Assembly: GCF_030408435.1 (NCBI RefSeq)
Contig: NZ_CP047046.1
Span: 1,160,572-1,224,571 of the forward strand
Source: Corynebacterium auriscanis
GTDB lineage: Bacteria; Actinomycetota; Actinomycetes; Mycobacteriales; Mycobacteriaceae
Direction: 5' to 3'
DNA length: 64,000 nucleotides
The notes under the pieces were generated by a model, which saw only the letters and a program-made list of their open reading frames with translations, ran no database searches and was not told the origin of the DNA. Positions 1 to 9,424 of the stretch are shown here, in pieces (position 1 is the first letter of the stretch; the number at the start of each line of letters is the position of its first letter). Made by a program: the position numbers and the translations under genes.

Positions 1-1310
1 ATGGCCTTCACTACGGCCTCCCACCGGTTAGGGATGCCAGATTCGAAGCTATCCATGAACTCGTTATCGCCGATGGGCAGGACTACGCGATCGCCTTCGG
101 CTGGAATGCGCCCCAGGGTGGCCATGACCAGGCCGCCCAGCGTTTCGTAGTCACCTTCGGGGGCGGTGTAACCGACGGCGTCGACAAGCTCATCGGTGCG
201 AACCAGGCCGGAGACCTCCCAGCTGTGGCCCGTGCGTTTGACCTCGCGGTCGGTTTCTACGTCGTCGTATTCGTCGAAGACCTCGCCGAGAATCTCCTCG
301 ACCACGTCCTCGATGGTGACGATGCCGGATGTACCGCCGTACTCGTCGGCTACCAGTACCAGCTGGGAACCCGCGCGGCGCACGTGGTTCAATACAGCAT
401 CGCCGGCTAAGGAATCGGGGATAACGGGCACCTGGCGGGCCATGGTTTTCACCTTCGTGGTGGCACGTTCCTGGGCGGGAATTGCGATGGCATCCTTGAC
501 GTGGACCACACCTATAGTGTCGTCGAGGTCACCCCGTGTGACGGGGAACCGAGAGTGCCCGGTCTCTAGGGCAAGCTGAATAAGGTCCAGAGCGGTTTCA
601 TCCTGGTCCAGGGTTTGGACGGTTGAGCGGGGCGTCATGATGTCCTCGGCGCTGGCATCGCCAAAGCGCAGCGATAAATCCAGGATCCGTGCCTTGGCCT
701 GAGTGATTCCGGCGCTACCTGCGGAGTTGCGCACGAGGGCAGACAGCTCTTCGGCGGAACGGGCGGAGGCCAACTCGTCCGCAGGCTCTATACCCAGCCT
801 GCGCACGATGCTGTTGGATACAGTATTGAGCCCCTTGATGAAATACTTTAGTGCTTTGTTGAATCCCCAGACGGGGCGAACAACGGCGCGGGCAACGGGC
901 AGCGGCTGGGAGATAGCCCAGTTCTTGGGTACTAATTCGCCAAAAACCATGGATAGCCCAGTGGCGATTACCAGGGACAGGATCAATGCGATAGCCACAG
1001 TGGCAGAATCCGGCACGCCCACGAGGTCCAAGAGGGGAGTAAGGAAGCGCGCTAGGATCGGCTCGGCCAAATAACCCGTGGCTAGGGTGGTGATGGTGAT
1101 TCCCAGTTGCGCACCGGACAAGACGAAACTTAAATCGCCGTGAGCGCGACGAACCATCTTGGCCGAGGCATCGCCTACCTCGCTCACATGGTGGTCAACC
1201 GTGGAACGCTCGAGGCCGGTGAGGGCAAACTCGATGGCCACGAATAAGCCGGTCGCACCGGTCAGTGCTATGAACCCCACGAGCCCCAGAATCGAAAGCA
1301 GAATATCCAT
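1..1310 (-). CDS. Hemolysin C/CorC-family membrane protein (CNNM + CBS domains), partial
   Basis: Reading the minus strand from the ATG at 1310 gives an open frame of 436 codons to the left window edge, so the C-terminal end is missing. The N-terminus (MDILLSILGLVGFIALTGAT) starts a CNNM-type transmembrane domain with a typical GELVPKNWAI segment. A CBS pair follows (IMTPRSTVQTL, then VPVIPDSLAGDAVLNHV and EYGGTSGIVTIEDVVEEILG), and the start of a CorC_HlyC domain is visible. Family members are tied to Mg/Co ion export or resistance; the name hemolysin is historical. The ATG overlaps the stop of the upstream helicase gene by one base (TAATG), which suggests translational coupling. The family call is firm; the transported ion is not known. 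Confidence 0.9.
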   Translation of the reverse strand, partial: MDILLSILGLVGFIALTGATGLFVAIEFALTGLERSTVDHHVSEVGDASAKMVRRAHGDLSFVLSGAQLGITITTLATGYLAEPILARFLTPLLDLVGVPDSATVAIALILSLVIATGLSMVFGELVPKNWAISQPLPVARAVVRPVWGFNKALKYFIKGLNTVSNSIVRRLGIEPADELASARSAEELSALVRNSAGSAGITQAKARILDLSLRFGDASAEDIMTPRSTVQTLDQDETALDLIQLALETGHSRFPVTRGDLDDTIGVVHVKDAIAIPAQERATTKVKTMARQVPVIPDSLAGDAVLNHVRRAGSQLVLVADEYGGTSGIVTIEDVVEEILGEVFDEYDDVETDREVKRTGHSWEVSGLVRTDELVDAVGYTAPEGDYETLGGLVMATLGRIPAEGDRVVLPIGDNEFMDSFESGIPNRWEAVVKA

Positions 1311-2686
1311 TATCGTGCAGCCTTCTTCGCCTGCGCTGCGATGTCCGGGCCACTCACAACATCCGGGGTTACCCCGGCCTGTCGCATCATTTTTAGCGTG
1401 TCATTCTTTGTATCGGTGAAGGTCAACGTGATGACCGTGCCTTTGGCACCCGCACGGGCAGTACGGCCAGCCCGGTGAACATAAGACTTGTGCTCGGCGG
1501 GAGCATCGATGTGCACTACCAGCTCAACATCCCGCACATCGATACCGCGGGCGGCGATGTCCGTGGCCACCAATACGGACACCTCACCGGAAGCAAACGA
1601 TTCCAGCGCTTTTGTACGCGTAGTTTGACCCTTGTTGCCATGCAATCCAACGGCGTTGACACCCGCACGGACAAGTTTCCTGACTTGACGATCCACGGCG
1701 TACTTGGTTCGAACGAACATGACCGTGCGGAAGCCTAGCTTGCCCAGATCGAGGATGGCTTGATTCCGTCCATCGCGATCATCGAAGACTGCCAGTACGT
1801 GCTTCATCGAATCCACGCTGGCGGTTGCCTCACCCGTCGAATGGGTAATGGGGTTGTTCATGAATCGGTTCACGAGCACGTGCACATCCCCGTCCAGCGT
1901 GGCGGAGAACAACAAGTGCTGACAATCGCGCGGTAGTCGCTTGAGTAGGCGGGTGACCTGTGGCAAGAAGCCCATGTCCGCCATCTGATCGGCCTCATCC
2001 AAAGCCGCCACGCGCACATCCGAGAAATCGATGTGGTGCTGATCAAGCAAATCCTGCGCGCGGCCGGGAGTGGCCACCAAGATATCTACGGGACGTGCGA
2101 GTGCCGTGATATTGCGGCTGATTTTCACCCCGCCGACGACTTCCAGGATTCGTTGGCCAGCTGCATTGGCTATGGGTTCGAGCCGTTCCCTCACTTGGGC
2201 GGCGAGCTCGCGGGTGGGCACCAGAATCAGGGCACGGGGCTTCTTTGGTGCCGACGCCCCTCGCTGGAGCGACTCAATAATCGGCAGGCCAAAGGTAAAT
2301 GTCTTACCCGAACCGGTAGGGCCCCGTCCGAGAATGTCTTTCCCTTCGATAGCCTGCGGTATTGCCGCGGCTTGGATAGGGAAAGGGTGCTTCACCCCCT
2401 CGGCGGTCAGTGCCTTAACGATTGGCAACGACAAGCCGAGGTCGGCAAAGGTGGTAGTTGTGTCTGCCATGGCTGAGTGGGTCGATTCAGGCGCAGACTG
2501 AGGGGCCGTTTTTGGCGTGGTCTTGCGTTGGTCGGGCAAAGATTGGGCGCGGCTACCGCGTCGCTGATCGCGGCGCCGCTTGGGGGATCGATCTGGTGAT
2601 TGCGAACTCGAATTGTCTTCGCGTTTCACCGTGCGGGATCGGTGCCCTCGGTTAGATCGGGAGGAGCGGGATCCAGAGGATCTCAA
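1310..2686 (-). CDS. DEAD/DEAH-box ATP-dependent RNA helicase (RhlE-like)
   Basis: Superfamily 2 RNA helicase. The Q-motif region (TFADLGLSLPIVKALTAEG), Walker A GPTGSGKT, DEAD box (ALDEADQMADMGF), SAT motif (LLFSATLD) and C-terminal HRAGRTARAG are all present. Before the core lies a basic, serine- and arginine-rich tail of about 70 residues that looks disordered, as in RNA-binding helicases. The frame is open further upstream into gnd. I chose the TTG at 2686 because it follows the gnd stop directly and has GGAAG six bases before it. The internal ATG at 2470 (MADTTTTFADL) has no Shine-Dalgarno sequence but would give a tail-less 386-residue protein. Co-transcription with gnd and the CorC-like gene is likely. 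The start is the only real doubt. Confidence 0.9.
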   Translation of the reverse strand: MRSSGSRSSRSNRGHRSRTVKREDNSSSQSPDRSPKRRRDQRRGSRAQSLPDQRKTTPKTAPQSAPESTHSAMADTTTTFADLGLSLPIVKALTAEGVKHPFPIQAAAIPQAIEGKDILGRGPTGSGKTFTFGLPIIESLQRGASAPKKPRALILVPTRELAAQVRERLEPIANAAGQRILEVVGGVKISRNITALARPVDILVATPGRAQDLLDQHHIDFSDVRVAALDEADQMADMGFLPQVTRLLKRLPRDCQHLLFSATLDGDVHVLVNRFMNNPITHSTGEATASVDSMKHVLAVFDDRDGRNQAILDLGKLGFRTVMFVRTKYAVDRQVRKLVRAGVNAVGLHGNKGQTTRTKALESFASGEVSVLVATDIAARGIDVRDVELVVHIDAPAEHKSYVHRAGRTARAGAKGTVITLTFTDTKNDTLKMMRQAGVTPDVVSGPDIAAQAKKAAR

Positions 2687-2687
2687 T

Positions 2688-4178
2688 TTATGCTTCCACC
2701 TCGCTACGATCGCCAGACCACAAGGTGTGGAAAGCACCCGGCTTGTCGATTCGGCCGTACGTGTGCGCACCGAAGAAGTCGCGCTGGCCCTGGATCAGTG
2801 CTGCTGGCAGGCGCTCTGCACGCAGGGAGTCGTAGTAGGACAAGCTAGAGGCGAATACCGGTACGGGCAAGCCCAAGCCGGTGGCCGTGATGACAACCTT
2901 GCGCCACGAGTCAATCAACCCCTGCAGTTCGTTGTTGAAGTAAGGAGCCAACAGCAGGGATTCTAGCTGTGGATTCTCGTCATATGCCTCGGTGATGCGG
3001 TTGAGGAAACGCGCGCGGATGATGCAACCGCCGCGCCAAATGCGAGCCATGTCCTTGGGATCCAAATCCCAGTTGTATTCTTGGGAGCCCGCCAGAATTT
3101 GGTCGAAGCCTTGGGCATAGGCAACCAACTTTGAAGCGTACAGTGCCCGGCGAACATCCTCGATGAAAGCATCCCGATCTGCCGGCTCTACGGCCGAGGC
3201 GATGCTGCCGGATGGTAGCTTCCCGAGTGTGGCGGCGCGCTGAGAACGCGCACCGGAAAGGGCGCGGGCAAAGACGGCCTCGCCAATACCGGTCACTGGA
3301 ATACCCAAATCCAGCGCAGACTTCACTGTCCACCGGCCGGTTCCCTTTTGGCCAGCCGCATCCACGATGATGTCAACCAAGGGCTTGCCGGTTTCGGCAT
3401 CCGTCTGAGCCAGTACCTCAGCAGTGATCTGGATAAGGTAAGAATCCAGATCGCCTGCGTTCCATTCACGGAAGACATCCGCAATCTCGGCTGGCTCCAT
3501 GCCCGCTGCATTGCGCAGCAGGTGGTAGGCCTCACCGATGACCTGCATGTCGGCGTACTCGATGCCGTTATGGACCATCTTCACGAAGTGGCCGGCACCG
3601 TCGGGTCCAATGTGGGTGCAGCATGGTTCGCCATCGACCTTGGCCGAGATGGACTCCAACAGCGGTCCCAAGGACTCGTAGGATTCGGCTGGGCCACCGG
3701 GCATGATGGAAGGGCCGTTCAGCGCGCCTTCCTCGCCGCCAGAGATGCCCGCACCCACGAAGTGTAGGCCGCGCTCGCGAATCTCCTTTTCGCGACGGAT
3801 GGTATCCGTGTACAGCGCATTACCGCCGTCGATAATGATGTCGCCCGGTTCCATGAGGTCAGCAAGCTGGCCGATGACGGCATCGGTACCCGCACCTGCT
3901 TGGACCATGATTAGAGCGCGACGGGGGCGTTCCAGGGATTGCACGAAATCCTCGATGGTCGCAGAAGCGACGAAGCTTCCGGAGCCCCCGAAATCCTCCA
4001 TGAACTTTTCTGTTTTAGCCGTCGTGCGGTTGTACACAGCCACGGTGTGACCGTGGTTAGCGAAGTTGCGGGCAATGTTGGACCCCATCACGGCCAGACC
4101 AACAACTCCAATATGAGCGGTGCCAGTGGGGGTGGAAGATGCGTTCGAAGTCGAAGAAGATTCGGAAGCGGTAGTCAT
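2688..4178 (-). CDS. gnd: 6-phosphogluconate dehydrogenase, decarboxylating
   Basis: Oxidative pentose phosphate pathway enzyme that converts 6-phosphogluconate to ribulose 5-phosphate, CO2 and NADPH. The Rossmann motif GLAVMGSNIARNFANHG is followed by NRT, the substrate signature IIDGGNALYTDT and VGAGISGGEEGA, catalytic KMVHNGIEYADMQ, and GTGRWT; the C-terminus carries the usual YFGAHTYGRID segment. At about 496 residues it is slightly longer than the common 470-480 because of a Ser/Thr-rich N-terminus. The ATG at 4178 lacks a Shine-Dalgarno sequence but has TAGAAT ending eight bases upstream, which is leaderless architecture. An earlier in-frame ATG at 4202 is less likely. It heads the transcription unit that continues into the helicase. 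Confidence 0.97.
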   Translation of the reverse strand: MTTASESSSTSNASSTPTGTAHIGVVGLAVMGSNIARNFANHGHTVAVYNRTTAKTEKFMEDFGGSGSFVASATIEDFVQSLERPRRALIMVQAGAGTDAVIGQLADLMEPGDIIIDGGNALYTDTIRREKEIRERGLHFVGAGISGGEEGALNGPSIMPGGPAESYESLGPLLESISAKVDGEPCCTHIGPDGAGHFVKMVHNGIEYADMQVIGEAYHLLRNAAGMEPAEIADVFREWNAGDLDSYLIQITAEVLAQTDAETGKPLVDIIVDAAGQKGTGRWTVKSALDLGIPVTGIGEAVFARALSGARSQRAATLGKLPSGSIASAVEPADRDAFIEDVRRALYASKLVAYAQGFDQILAGSQEYNWDLDPKDMARIWRGGCIIRARFLNRITEAYDENPQLESLLLAPYFNNELQGLIDSWRKVVITATGLGLPVPVFASSLSYYDSLRAERLPAALIQGQRDFFGAHTYGRIDKPGAFHTLWSGDRSEVEA

Positions 4179-4310
4179 GGTTAAACATTCTACATTTATC
4201 AAACGACAATCCGCGGTAATGCCTGTGCGGTAACTTGTGCATCAGCAAAAGGAATTTTTGCCTACGCAGAAACCTCGAATTCACCGATTGAAGGAAGAAG
4301 GCGATTGATC

Positions 4311-4808
4311 ATGGAGATCCCGGCGCAGCGAATCGAAGGTCTCAAAGCATTGGCCACAATCAAAAAAGCCCTAGCTACGGGTGCCGCAACACAGGACATT
4401 GTCGCGGAGGCCAACAAAGAAATCGAGTTGCACCCTTCGCTGGATCGTACCCTGGGCGTGCGTTACCGCAGCCTCGCACGAGATTCTGTCACCATTGCAT
4501 GCGAGGTCACATGGGAGCATACCCAGCCGGTGGGTCTTGCCAACGGTGGGCTTTTCGCCTCGTTGGGAGAAACTGCTGGTTCCATGGCAGGCTTCTTGGC
4601 CGTTGACAACAGCATGCAGGTCATGGGAACCACCAACACAACCGAGTTTTTACGCCCGGCTTTTCCGGGTGACGTGATCATCAGTTCCGCCCGGGCTATC
4701 CACCTTGGTCGAACCTCGCAGTTATGGCGGATTGAACACACTAATGAAAAGACCGGCAAGCTGCTTGCAATCACCAGCTTGCGAACAGCGGTGCGCCCAA
4801 TCGGGTAG
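4311..4808 (+). CDS. PaaI/YbgC-type hot-dog thioesterase
   Basis: A 165-residue single hot-dog-fold acyl-CoA thioesterase. The active-site stretch GLANGGLFASLGETAGSMAG matches the PaaI group, with NGG in place of the common HGG and Glu in the central helix. The C-terminal strand pattern (TTNTTEFLRPAFPGDVIISS) is typical. The start ATG at 4311 has AGAAGG nine bases upstream; the in-frame TTG at 4305 sits too close to that site. It is divergent from gnd and convergent with ndh. In actinobacteria this family is often a menaquinone-pathway DHNA-CoA thioesterase or a general acyl-CoA thioesterase. The neighbourhood (type II NADH dehydrogenase) fits the former weakly, so the substrate is left open. 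Confidence 0.88.
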   Translation: MEIPAQRIEGLKALATIKKALATGAATQDIVAEANKEIELHPSLDRTLGVRYRSLARDSVTIACEVTWEHTQPVGLANGGLFASLGETAGSMAGFLAVDNSMQVMGTTNTTEFLRPAFPGDVIISSARAIHLGRTSQLWRIEHTNEKTGKLLAITSLRTAVRPIG

Positions 4809-4826
4809 AGCGTGGCGTCGACAAGG

Positions 4827-4852
4827 AAAAAGCCCTAGGGGCTACCTAGGGC
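4827..4852 (-). terminator. Intrinsic terminator of ndh
   Basis: An 8-bp perfect stem (GCCCTAGG, 4832-4839, with CCTAGGGC, 4845-4852) encloses a 5-nt loop. On the minus strand it is followed by five U residues (4831-4827). It sits 20 bp beyond the ndh stop codon and between two convergent genes. Confidence 0.85.
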
Positions 4853-4872
4853 AAAGGGGGGTTGCGCGCTGA

Positions 4873-6300
4873 CTAATCGGAAACGGCGCGGGTGTTCCGA
4901 CCCTCGCCGAAGCGCAGGTTATCGCGAACCTCGATGGAGCGCTCGTCGTTTTCGTCCTCATACGCACGCAACTTGCTGATCGCATTGCGGGCATGCAGTT
5001 GCTGGCGGGTTGCCACCAGCTGCCAACGCCGGCGAGACACGGAGTTCAAGCCCCAAGAAAACGCTGCGACAGCACGGTTGCGGAAGCCGACCATGTACAG
5101 CAGGTGGAGGACGAGCCACATGATCCAGCCGACGAAGCCCGAAACCTCGGCCTTGTTCATCTTCACCACGGCATTGAAGCGGGAAACGATGGCCATCGAG
5201 CCCTTGTCGAAGTAATCAAAGGGTTTGCGGGCCTCGGGGGACGTGCCGTTTTCTACTTCGTCGATGATGGTGCGGGCAGCGTACTGACCACCCTGCATTG
5301 CCACCTGAGCCACGCCGGGAAGGCGGTCGAGGGACATCATGTCGCCCACGATGAAGACGTGGCGGTCATCGCCAACGGTTAGGTCGCGATTGACAGGCAC
5401 ACGGCCGGCGCGGTCGACCTCCACACCCAGTTGCTCGGCGATGTGCTTACCCAGTGGGGAAGCAGCCACACCAGCGGACCAGATCTTGGCGTAAGAAGGC
5501 ACGAATGTCTCTTCGTTGGTCTTCATGTCTTTGAATTTCACGCCCTGGCGGTTGACGTCCGTCACCATGGAGTTGAGAACTACCTCCACCCCCATGGCTT
5601 CCAGACGGTGGGAAGCCCGACGGCCTAGGCGCTTGCCGAAGGGGCCCAGAACCTGTGGTCCACCATCGACCAAGATAATGCGAGTATCGGTGGTGTTAAT
5701 GCTGCGGAACTCGTTACGCAGGGTGCGGTATGCCATCTCGGCCAACTGGCCAGCCAGCTCCACACCGGTGGGACCGCCGCCTACAACCACGAAAGTCAAC
5801 AGGCGCTCGCGCTCAGCGGGATCGTCGGTGATCTCGGCGCGCTCGAATGCGCCGGTGACGCGGGCGCGGATCTCTAGGGCATCGTCGATGGACTTCATAC
5901 CAGGAGCGAACTCCGCGAAGTGTTCGTTACCGAAGTAGGATTGGCCCGCACCGGCAGCCACGATGAGCGAGTCGTAATCCAAAACGGCATCCTTGCCGCC
6001 CAGATCGGCGGTCACGCGCTTGGCGTTGACATCAACATCGCGAACTTCGCCCTTGACCACGCGGACATTGTCTTGGTTAGCCAAGATCTGGCGAATGGAA
6101 GGTGCGATCTCACCGGAAGACAAGATGCCCGTTGCTACTTGGTACAGCAGCGGTTGGAAGAGGTGGTGGTTCGTGCGATCAACGATGGTAACGGACACGT
6201 CTGCATCTTTGAACTTCTTCGCAGCAAACAGGCCACCGAATCCGGCGCCGATGATGACGACGCGGTGGCGGCCGCTCATGTTGCGGTGGCTATAGCTCAT
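4873..6300 (-). CDS. ndh: Type II NADH:quinone oxidoreductase (NDH-2)
   Basis: Single-subunit, non-proton-pumping NADH dehydrogenase that passes electrons to menaquinone at the inner face of the membrane. The 475 residues contain the FAD-binding motif IIGAGFGGLFAAKKF near residue 16, the NADH-binding motif VVVGGGPTGVELAGQLAEM near 170, and the FAD contact VFIVGDMMSLDRLPGVAQVAMQGG. A C-terminal amphipathic/hydrophobic segment (WIMWLVLHLLYMVGF) anchors it to the membrane, as in mycobacterial Ndh. The ATG at 6300 is preceded by GAGGAG. It is transcribed alone and ends at a strong hairpin terminator. Confidence 0.96.
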   Translation of the reverse strand: MSYSHRNMSGRHRVVIIGAGFGGLFAAKKFKDADVSVTIVDRTNHHLFQPLLYQVATGILSSGEIAPSIRQILANQDNVRVVKGEVRDVDVNAKRVTADLGGKDAVLDYDSLIVAAGAGQSYFGNEHFAEFAPGMKSIDDALEIRARVTGAFERAEITDDPAERERLLTFVVVGGGPTGVELAGQLAEMAYRTLRNEFRSINTTDTRIILVDGGPQVLGPFGKRLGRRASHRLEAMGVEVVLNSMVTDVNRQGVKFKDMKTNEETFVPSYAKIWSAGVAASPLGKHIAEQLGVEVDRAGRVPVNRDLTVGDDRHVFIVGDMMSLDRLPGVAQVAMQGGQYAARTIIDEVENGTSPEARKPFDYFDKGSMAIVSRFNAVVKMNKAEVSGFVGWIMWLVLHLLYMVGFRNRAVAAFSWGLNSVSRRRWQLVATRQQLHARNAISKLRAYEDENDERSIEVRDNLRFGEGRNTRAVSD

Positions 6301-6484
6301 TAGGGGGGTTCTCCTCGGTCAACGAGTGGAAGCGATTCATTCTCAAATTTTCGCAAGTTGTACGGCCACCATCCTAACGCTTGTGAGGAATCCGCTCACA
6401 TTAACCGTGGTTGGTCAGGTGAGGATGTGCCCTTTTTGCCGTATGGGGGCGATAAAAGCGTGGATAAACCGGCGATGCCTGCAC

Positions 6485-6492
6485 TATAAGAT
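6485..6492 (+). promoter_or_regulatory. Candidate -10 region for the CFA-like gene
   Basis: The stretch TATAAGAT lies about 60 bp before the GTG start in the 252-bp divergent gap after ndh. It resembles a corynebacterial -10 element. No convincing -35 element was found. Confidence 0.35.
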
Positions 6493-6552
6493 GTGGTTTT
6501 GCTAGTAACTTCGGGGGGAGTTCCATAACGATATCGAGGAGGCTAAATACCG

Positions 6553-7851
6553 GTGGTGGAGAGGATGAATACGCAGTATGTTGATCCGAAGCGCTGGCCG
6601 CACCTGGTTGCGCCTCTCGATGCGCATTTTCAAGGCCGACGGGCCGAGGAGGCCTCCAAGCGGTTGGAAGCCCTCGCAGCGGAATACGATCTTTCGCTCA
6701 CCGGAGCCACCACCCCTTTCCTGGATGTGCACGACGGAGAGCTGTTCGACCGCATCGTGGCCCACGAGTGGTTGGGCGTGGCAGAAAGTTACATGCTGGG
6801 GCAGTGGGATGCAGAGCCCCTGCCCGAAGTGCTAGAAATCCTGCTGCAGCAAAACTTGGAGGGGCGGCTGGGGGCATTGCTGAACCGTAAACGCAAGCAC
6901 GGTAACTTCGGTGCCCCCTTACCAGGCGAGGTGCCAGATGGGTTGGTGGAGCTCTACGCCGGTGAAACGCGCGCCACGGGTGCCGCGTTATTCAAGTCCG
7001 CAGCTCGCACCACCACAACGGAGTCGGTGAGTGTGCCCGTTTCCCCCGGCGCGAAGAAAACCACCCAGCTCACGCTGGATCTAACATATTTCGGGGCGCC
7101 GGACAACGTAGATCGCCAAGACCTTGACGATGCTCAAATGCGCCGTATTGAAAGCATGCTCGACGAGGCCGGTGTGGGCCCCGGGGACCGAGTGTTGGAA
7201 CTGACTAGTTCGGGCGGCACGCTGGCCATCCAAGCTGCAAAGCGTGGGGCCAGCGTGGATGTCCTTACCAGCGATGCCGAACATGCCGAGACTATCGGTG
7301 CGCGCGTCCGCGCTGCCGGAGTTGCGGGTGCCGTGCGCATTGAAAGAATCGTCGGGAGTATCCCCTCACCACGCCAATGGTCGGGCAGTTACGATGTGAT
7401 CTTTTCCATTGAACGCATGGAGACGCTGGGGCGCGCCGGGATCCCTCATTTCCTGCGGGCTATTGATCGTATGTTGGCTCGCGGTGGGGTGGCGGTCGTT
7501 CAATCTATAGTTTCGACGCCAACCGCCCGCGAGACCGCCAAAGGCTCCCTAGACGTGATGCGCGCCTACGTGTGGCCCGCGCTGGAATACCCGCTGGTAG
7601 GTGAGGTGCGAGCGGCCACGTTATCCGCGACGAAATTGAATCTGGTGGCGGAGAACTACTTGGGTTCGCACCTGGCTGCCACATTGCCGCTATGGCGGAG
7701 CAATTTTTTAGCGCGTGAGCGGCAGGCTGCGGCGGCCGGGTTCGACCTCATTTTCCGCCGCTTGTGGGATTACCAGCTGGCGCTGCATCAGGCGTTGATG
7801 AGCGCCGGGGATATCGACTGCGTGCAGTTCGTTTTCGAACCGCGCAGCTAA
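6553..7851 (+). CDS. Cyclopropane-fatty-acid-synthase-like protein with degenerate SAM motif
   Basis: The 432-residue protein has the size and layout of actinobacterial CFA-synthase-family methyltransferases. Its N-terminal part (residues ~60-110) resembles their lipid-binding region (AESYMLGQWDAEPLPEVLEI), and its C-terminus ends in the family-like DYQLALHQALMSAGDID. The catalytic signatures have decayed. SAM motif I reads VLELTSSGGTLAIQAAKRGA rather than the glycine-rich DIGCGWG type. The conserved YDLxNDFY block is replaced by a Thr/Ser-rich stretch. It may be a binding-only pseudoenzyme, or a diverged enzyme. The GTG at 6553 has GAGGAGG ten bases upstream. It is divergent from ndh and transcribed alone. 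Confidence 0.75.
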   Translation: MVERMNTQYVDPKRWPHLVAPLDAHFQGRRAEEASKRLEALAAEYDLSLTGATTPFLDVHDGELFDRIVAHEWLGVAESYMLGQWDAEPLPEVLEILLQQNLEGRLGALLNRKRKHGNFGAPLPGEVPDGLVELYAGETRATGAALFKSAARTTTTESVSVPVSPGAKKTTQLTLDLTYFGAPDNVDRQDLDDAQMRRIESMLDEAGVGPGDRVLELTSSGGTLAIQAAKRGASVDVLTSDAEHAETIGARVRAAGVAGAVRIERIVGSIPSPRQWSGSYDVIFSIERMETLGRAGIPHFLRAIDRMLARGGVAVVQSIVSTPTARETAKGSLDVMRAYVWPALEYPLVGEVRAATLSATKLNLVAENYLGSHLAATLPLWRSNFLARERQAAAAGFDLIFRRLWDYQLALHQALMSAGDIDCVQFVFEPRS

Positions 7852-7864
7852 GTGGCAGGAGGAC

Positions 7865-9268
7865 CTAGATGTCCTTCATGTCCACGTGGCTGGTTTCACG
7901 CATCAAGAGGACGGCGACCAAGGTGATTGCCGTTGCAACCCCCAAGTACAAACCAACCGCGTGTACTCCGTAGGAGGCCACGAGCGCGGTGGCGATAAAA
8001 GGTGCCACAGCTGCACCCAAGATTGAGGCCACGTTGTACGAGATGCCCGAACCGGTGTAGCGCACATTGGTGGGGAACATCTCGGGCAACACGGCCGACA
8101 TTGGCCCAAAGACCAGGCCCATTAATGCCATACCGATGGCAAGCCACACACCCACGGTGAATTCAGTCGCGGTTTCTTGCTTGAGGAAGAGGGAGAAGCT
8201 GGCCGCGAAAACCAACATCAGAACGGAGATTACGGCCAAGTAGTTCTTGCGGCCGAAGCGGTCCGCCAAACGACCGGAGATTGGCACGGCGAGAGCGAAG
8301 AACCAGATGGTGATCAGCTGCAGTTTGAGGAAGTCGACATAGGGGATGCCTAGGCCCCGGGTTTTGGCCGGGTTCGCAATGCCGTAGGACAAGACCCACG
8401 TGGTCACCAGGTAGAACAACGTGTACGTCGAAAGCATGATGAACGTACCCAGAACTAACGGTCGCCACGCGACCTTGAAGACATCGAGCACGGGGGCGTC
8501 GAGCTTCTTGCCCTTATCCACGGCCTCCCGGAACACAGGGGTTTCCTCCAGCTTGAAACGCACGTACAAGCCCACGATGACCATAACAGCGGACAGCAAG
8601 AATGGCACGCGCCAACCCCACTGCATGAATGCGCCGTCGGTCTTGCCGTTTTCGTGGCCCAAGCCGATAACGAGGATGAGGAAAAGACCATTGGCCAGAA
8701 TGAAGCCAAATGGTGCACCCAGCTGCGGCCACATCGCGGCGCGGGCACGTTTGCCCGGCTCGGCGTTCTCCGTAGCTAGAAGCGCGGCGCCCGACCACTC
8801 ACCGCCGAGGCCCAGCCCTTGGCAGAAACGCATGAGAGCCAAGATAGCCGGGGCGATGATACCGATGCTGGCGTAGGTGGGCAGCAAACCGATGATGAAG
8901 GTAGCGATGCCCATGGTCAGGAGAGATGCAACCAAAGTCACTTTGCGGCCGGCGCGGTCACCGAAGTGGCCGAAAACGATAGAGCCCAACGGGCGGGCAA
9001 CGAAGGCCAGTCCGAACGTGGCAAAAGAAGCCAAGAGGGCGACCGTGGGGTTGTCATTCTTCGGGAAGAACAGGTGAGGGAAGACGGCAACGGCTGCCGT
9101 GGCATATGCATAGAAGTCGTAGAACTCAATGGTCGTACCCACCGTGGAGGCGAGAATGATGCGACGACGCACAGTCTTGTCTGCAATGGGGGTGGCGGGT
9201 AGGGCTGGTGACGCGCCGGCTGGGTCTGGGGTGACGGGATTGCCGGTTTCCGTGGAAAACTGCGACAT
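7865..9268 (-). CDS. MFS transporter, metabolite:H+ symporter (MHS/ShiA-like) family
   Basis: A 467-residue major facilitator with about twelve hydrophobic segments. The opening TVGTTIEFYDFYAYATAAVA and the loop 2-3 motif GHFGDRAGRKVTL are hallmarks of the MHS family (KgtP, ProP, ShiA). The second-half loop reads GRLADRFGRKNYL, and the insert LGGEWSGAALLATENAEPGKRA is also family-typical. Members import dicarboxylates, shikimate, proline/betaine or aromatic acids with protons. The gene has a strong AAGGAGG site and is divergent from an FAD dehydrogenase-amidase operon across 156 bp, which suggests that it supplies their substrate. The solute cannot be named from sequence. Confidence 0.92.
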   Translation of the reverse strand: MSQFSTETGNPVTPDPAGASPALPATPIADKTVRRRIILASTVGTTIEFYDFYAYATAAVAVFPHLFFPKNDNPTVALLASFATFGLAFVARPLGSIVFGHFGDRAGRKVTLVASLLTMGIATFIIGLLPTYASIGIIAPAILALMRFCQGLGLGGEWSGAALLATENAEPGKRARAAMWPQLGAPFGFILANGLFLILVIGLGHENGKTDGAFMQWGWRVPFLLSAVMVIVGLYVRFKLEETPVFREAVDKGKKLDAPVLDVFKVAWRPLVLGTFIMLSTYTLFYLVTTWVLSYGIANPAKTRGLGIPYVDFLKLQLITIWFFALAVPISGRLADRFGRKNYLAVISVLMLVFAASFSLFLKQETATEFTVGVWLAIGMALMGLVFGPMSAVLPEMFPTNVRYTGSGISYNVASILGAAVAPFIATALVASYGVHAVGLYLGVATAITLVAVLLMRETSHVDMKDI

Positions 9269-9424
9269 TCAAACCTCCTTCTTTCCTGTATGGGTTGTGA
9301 ACTTAATTAGGCAAGATATGCGAACGGACGAACGCCGGAGGGAAAACGTGAATATGCATTCACAACAGGGGTAAAAACACTAATGTGTTTTGCAGAACAA
9401 ACACGTCACGGAATGGAGAACAAA

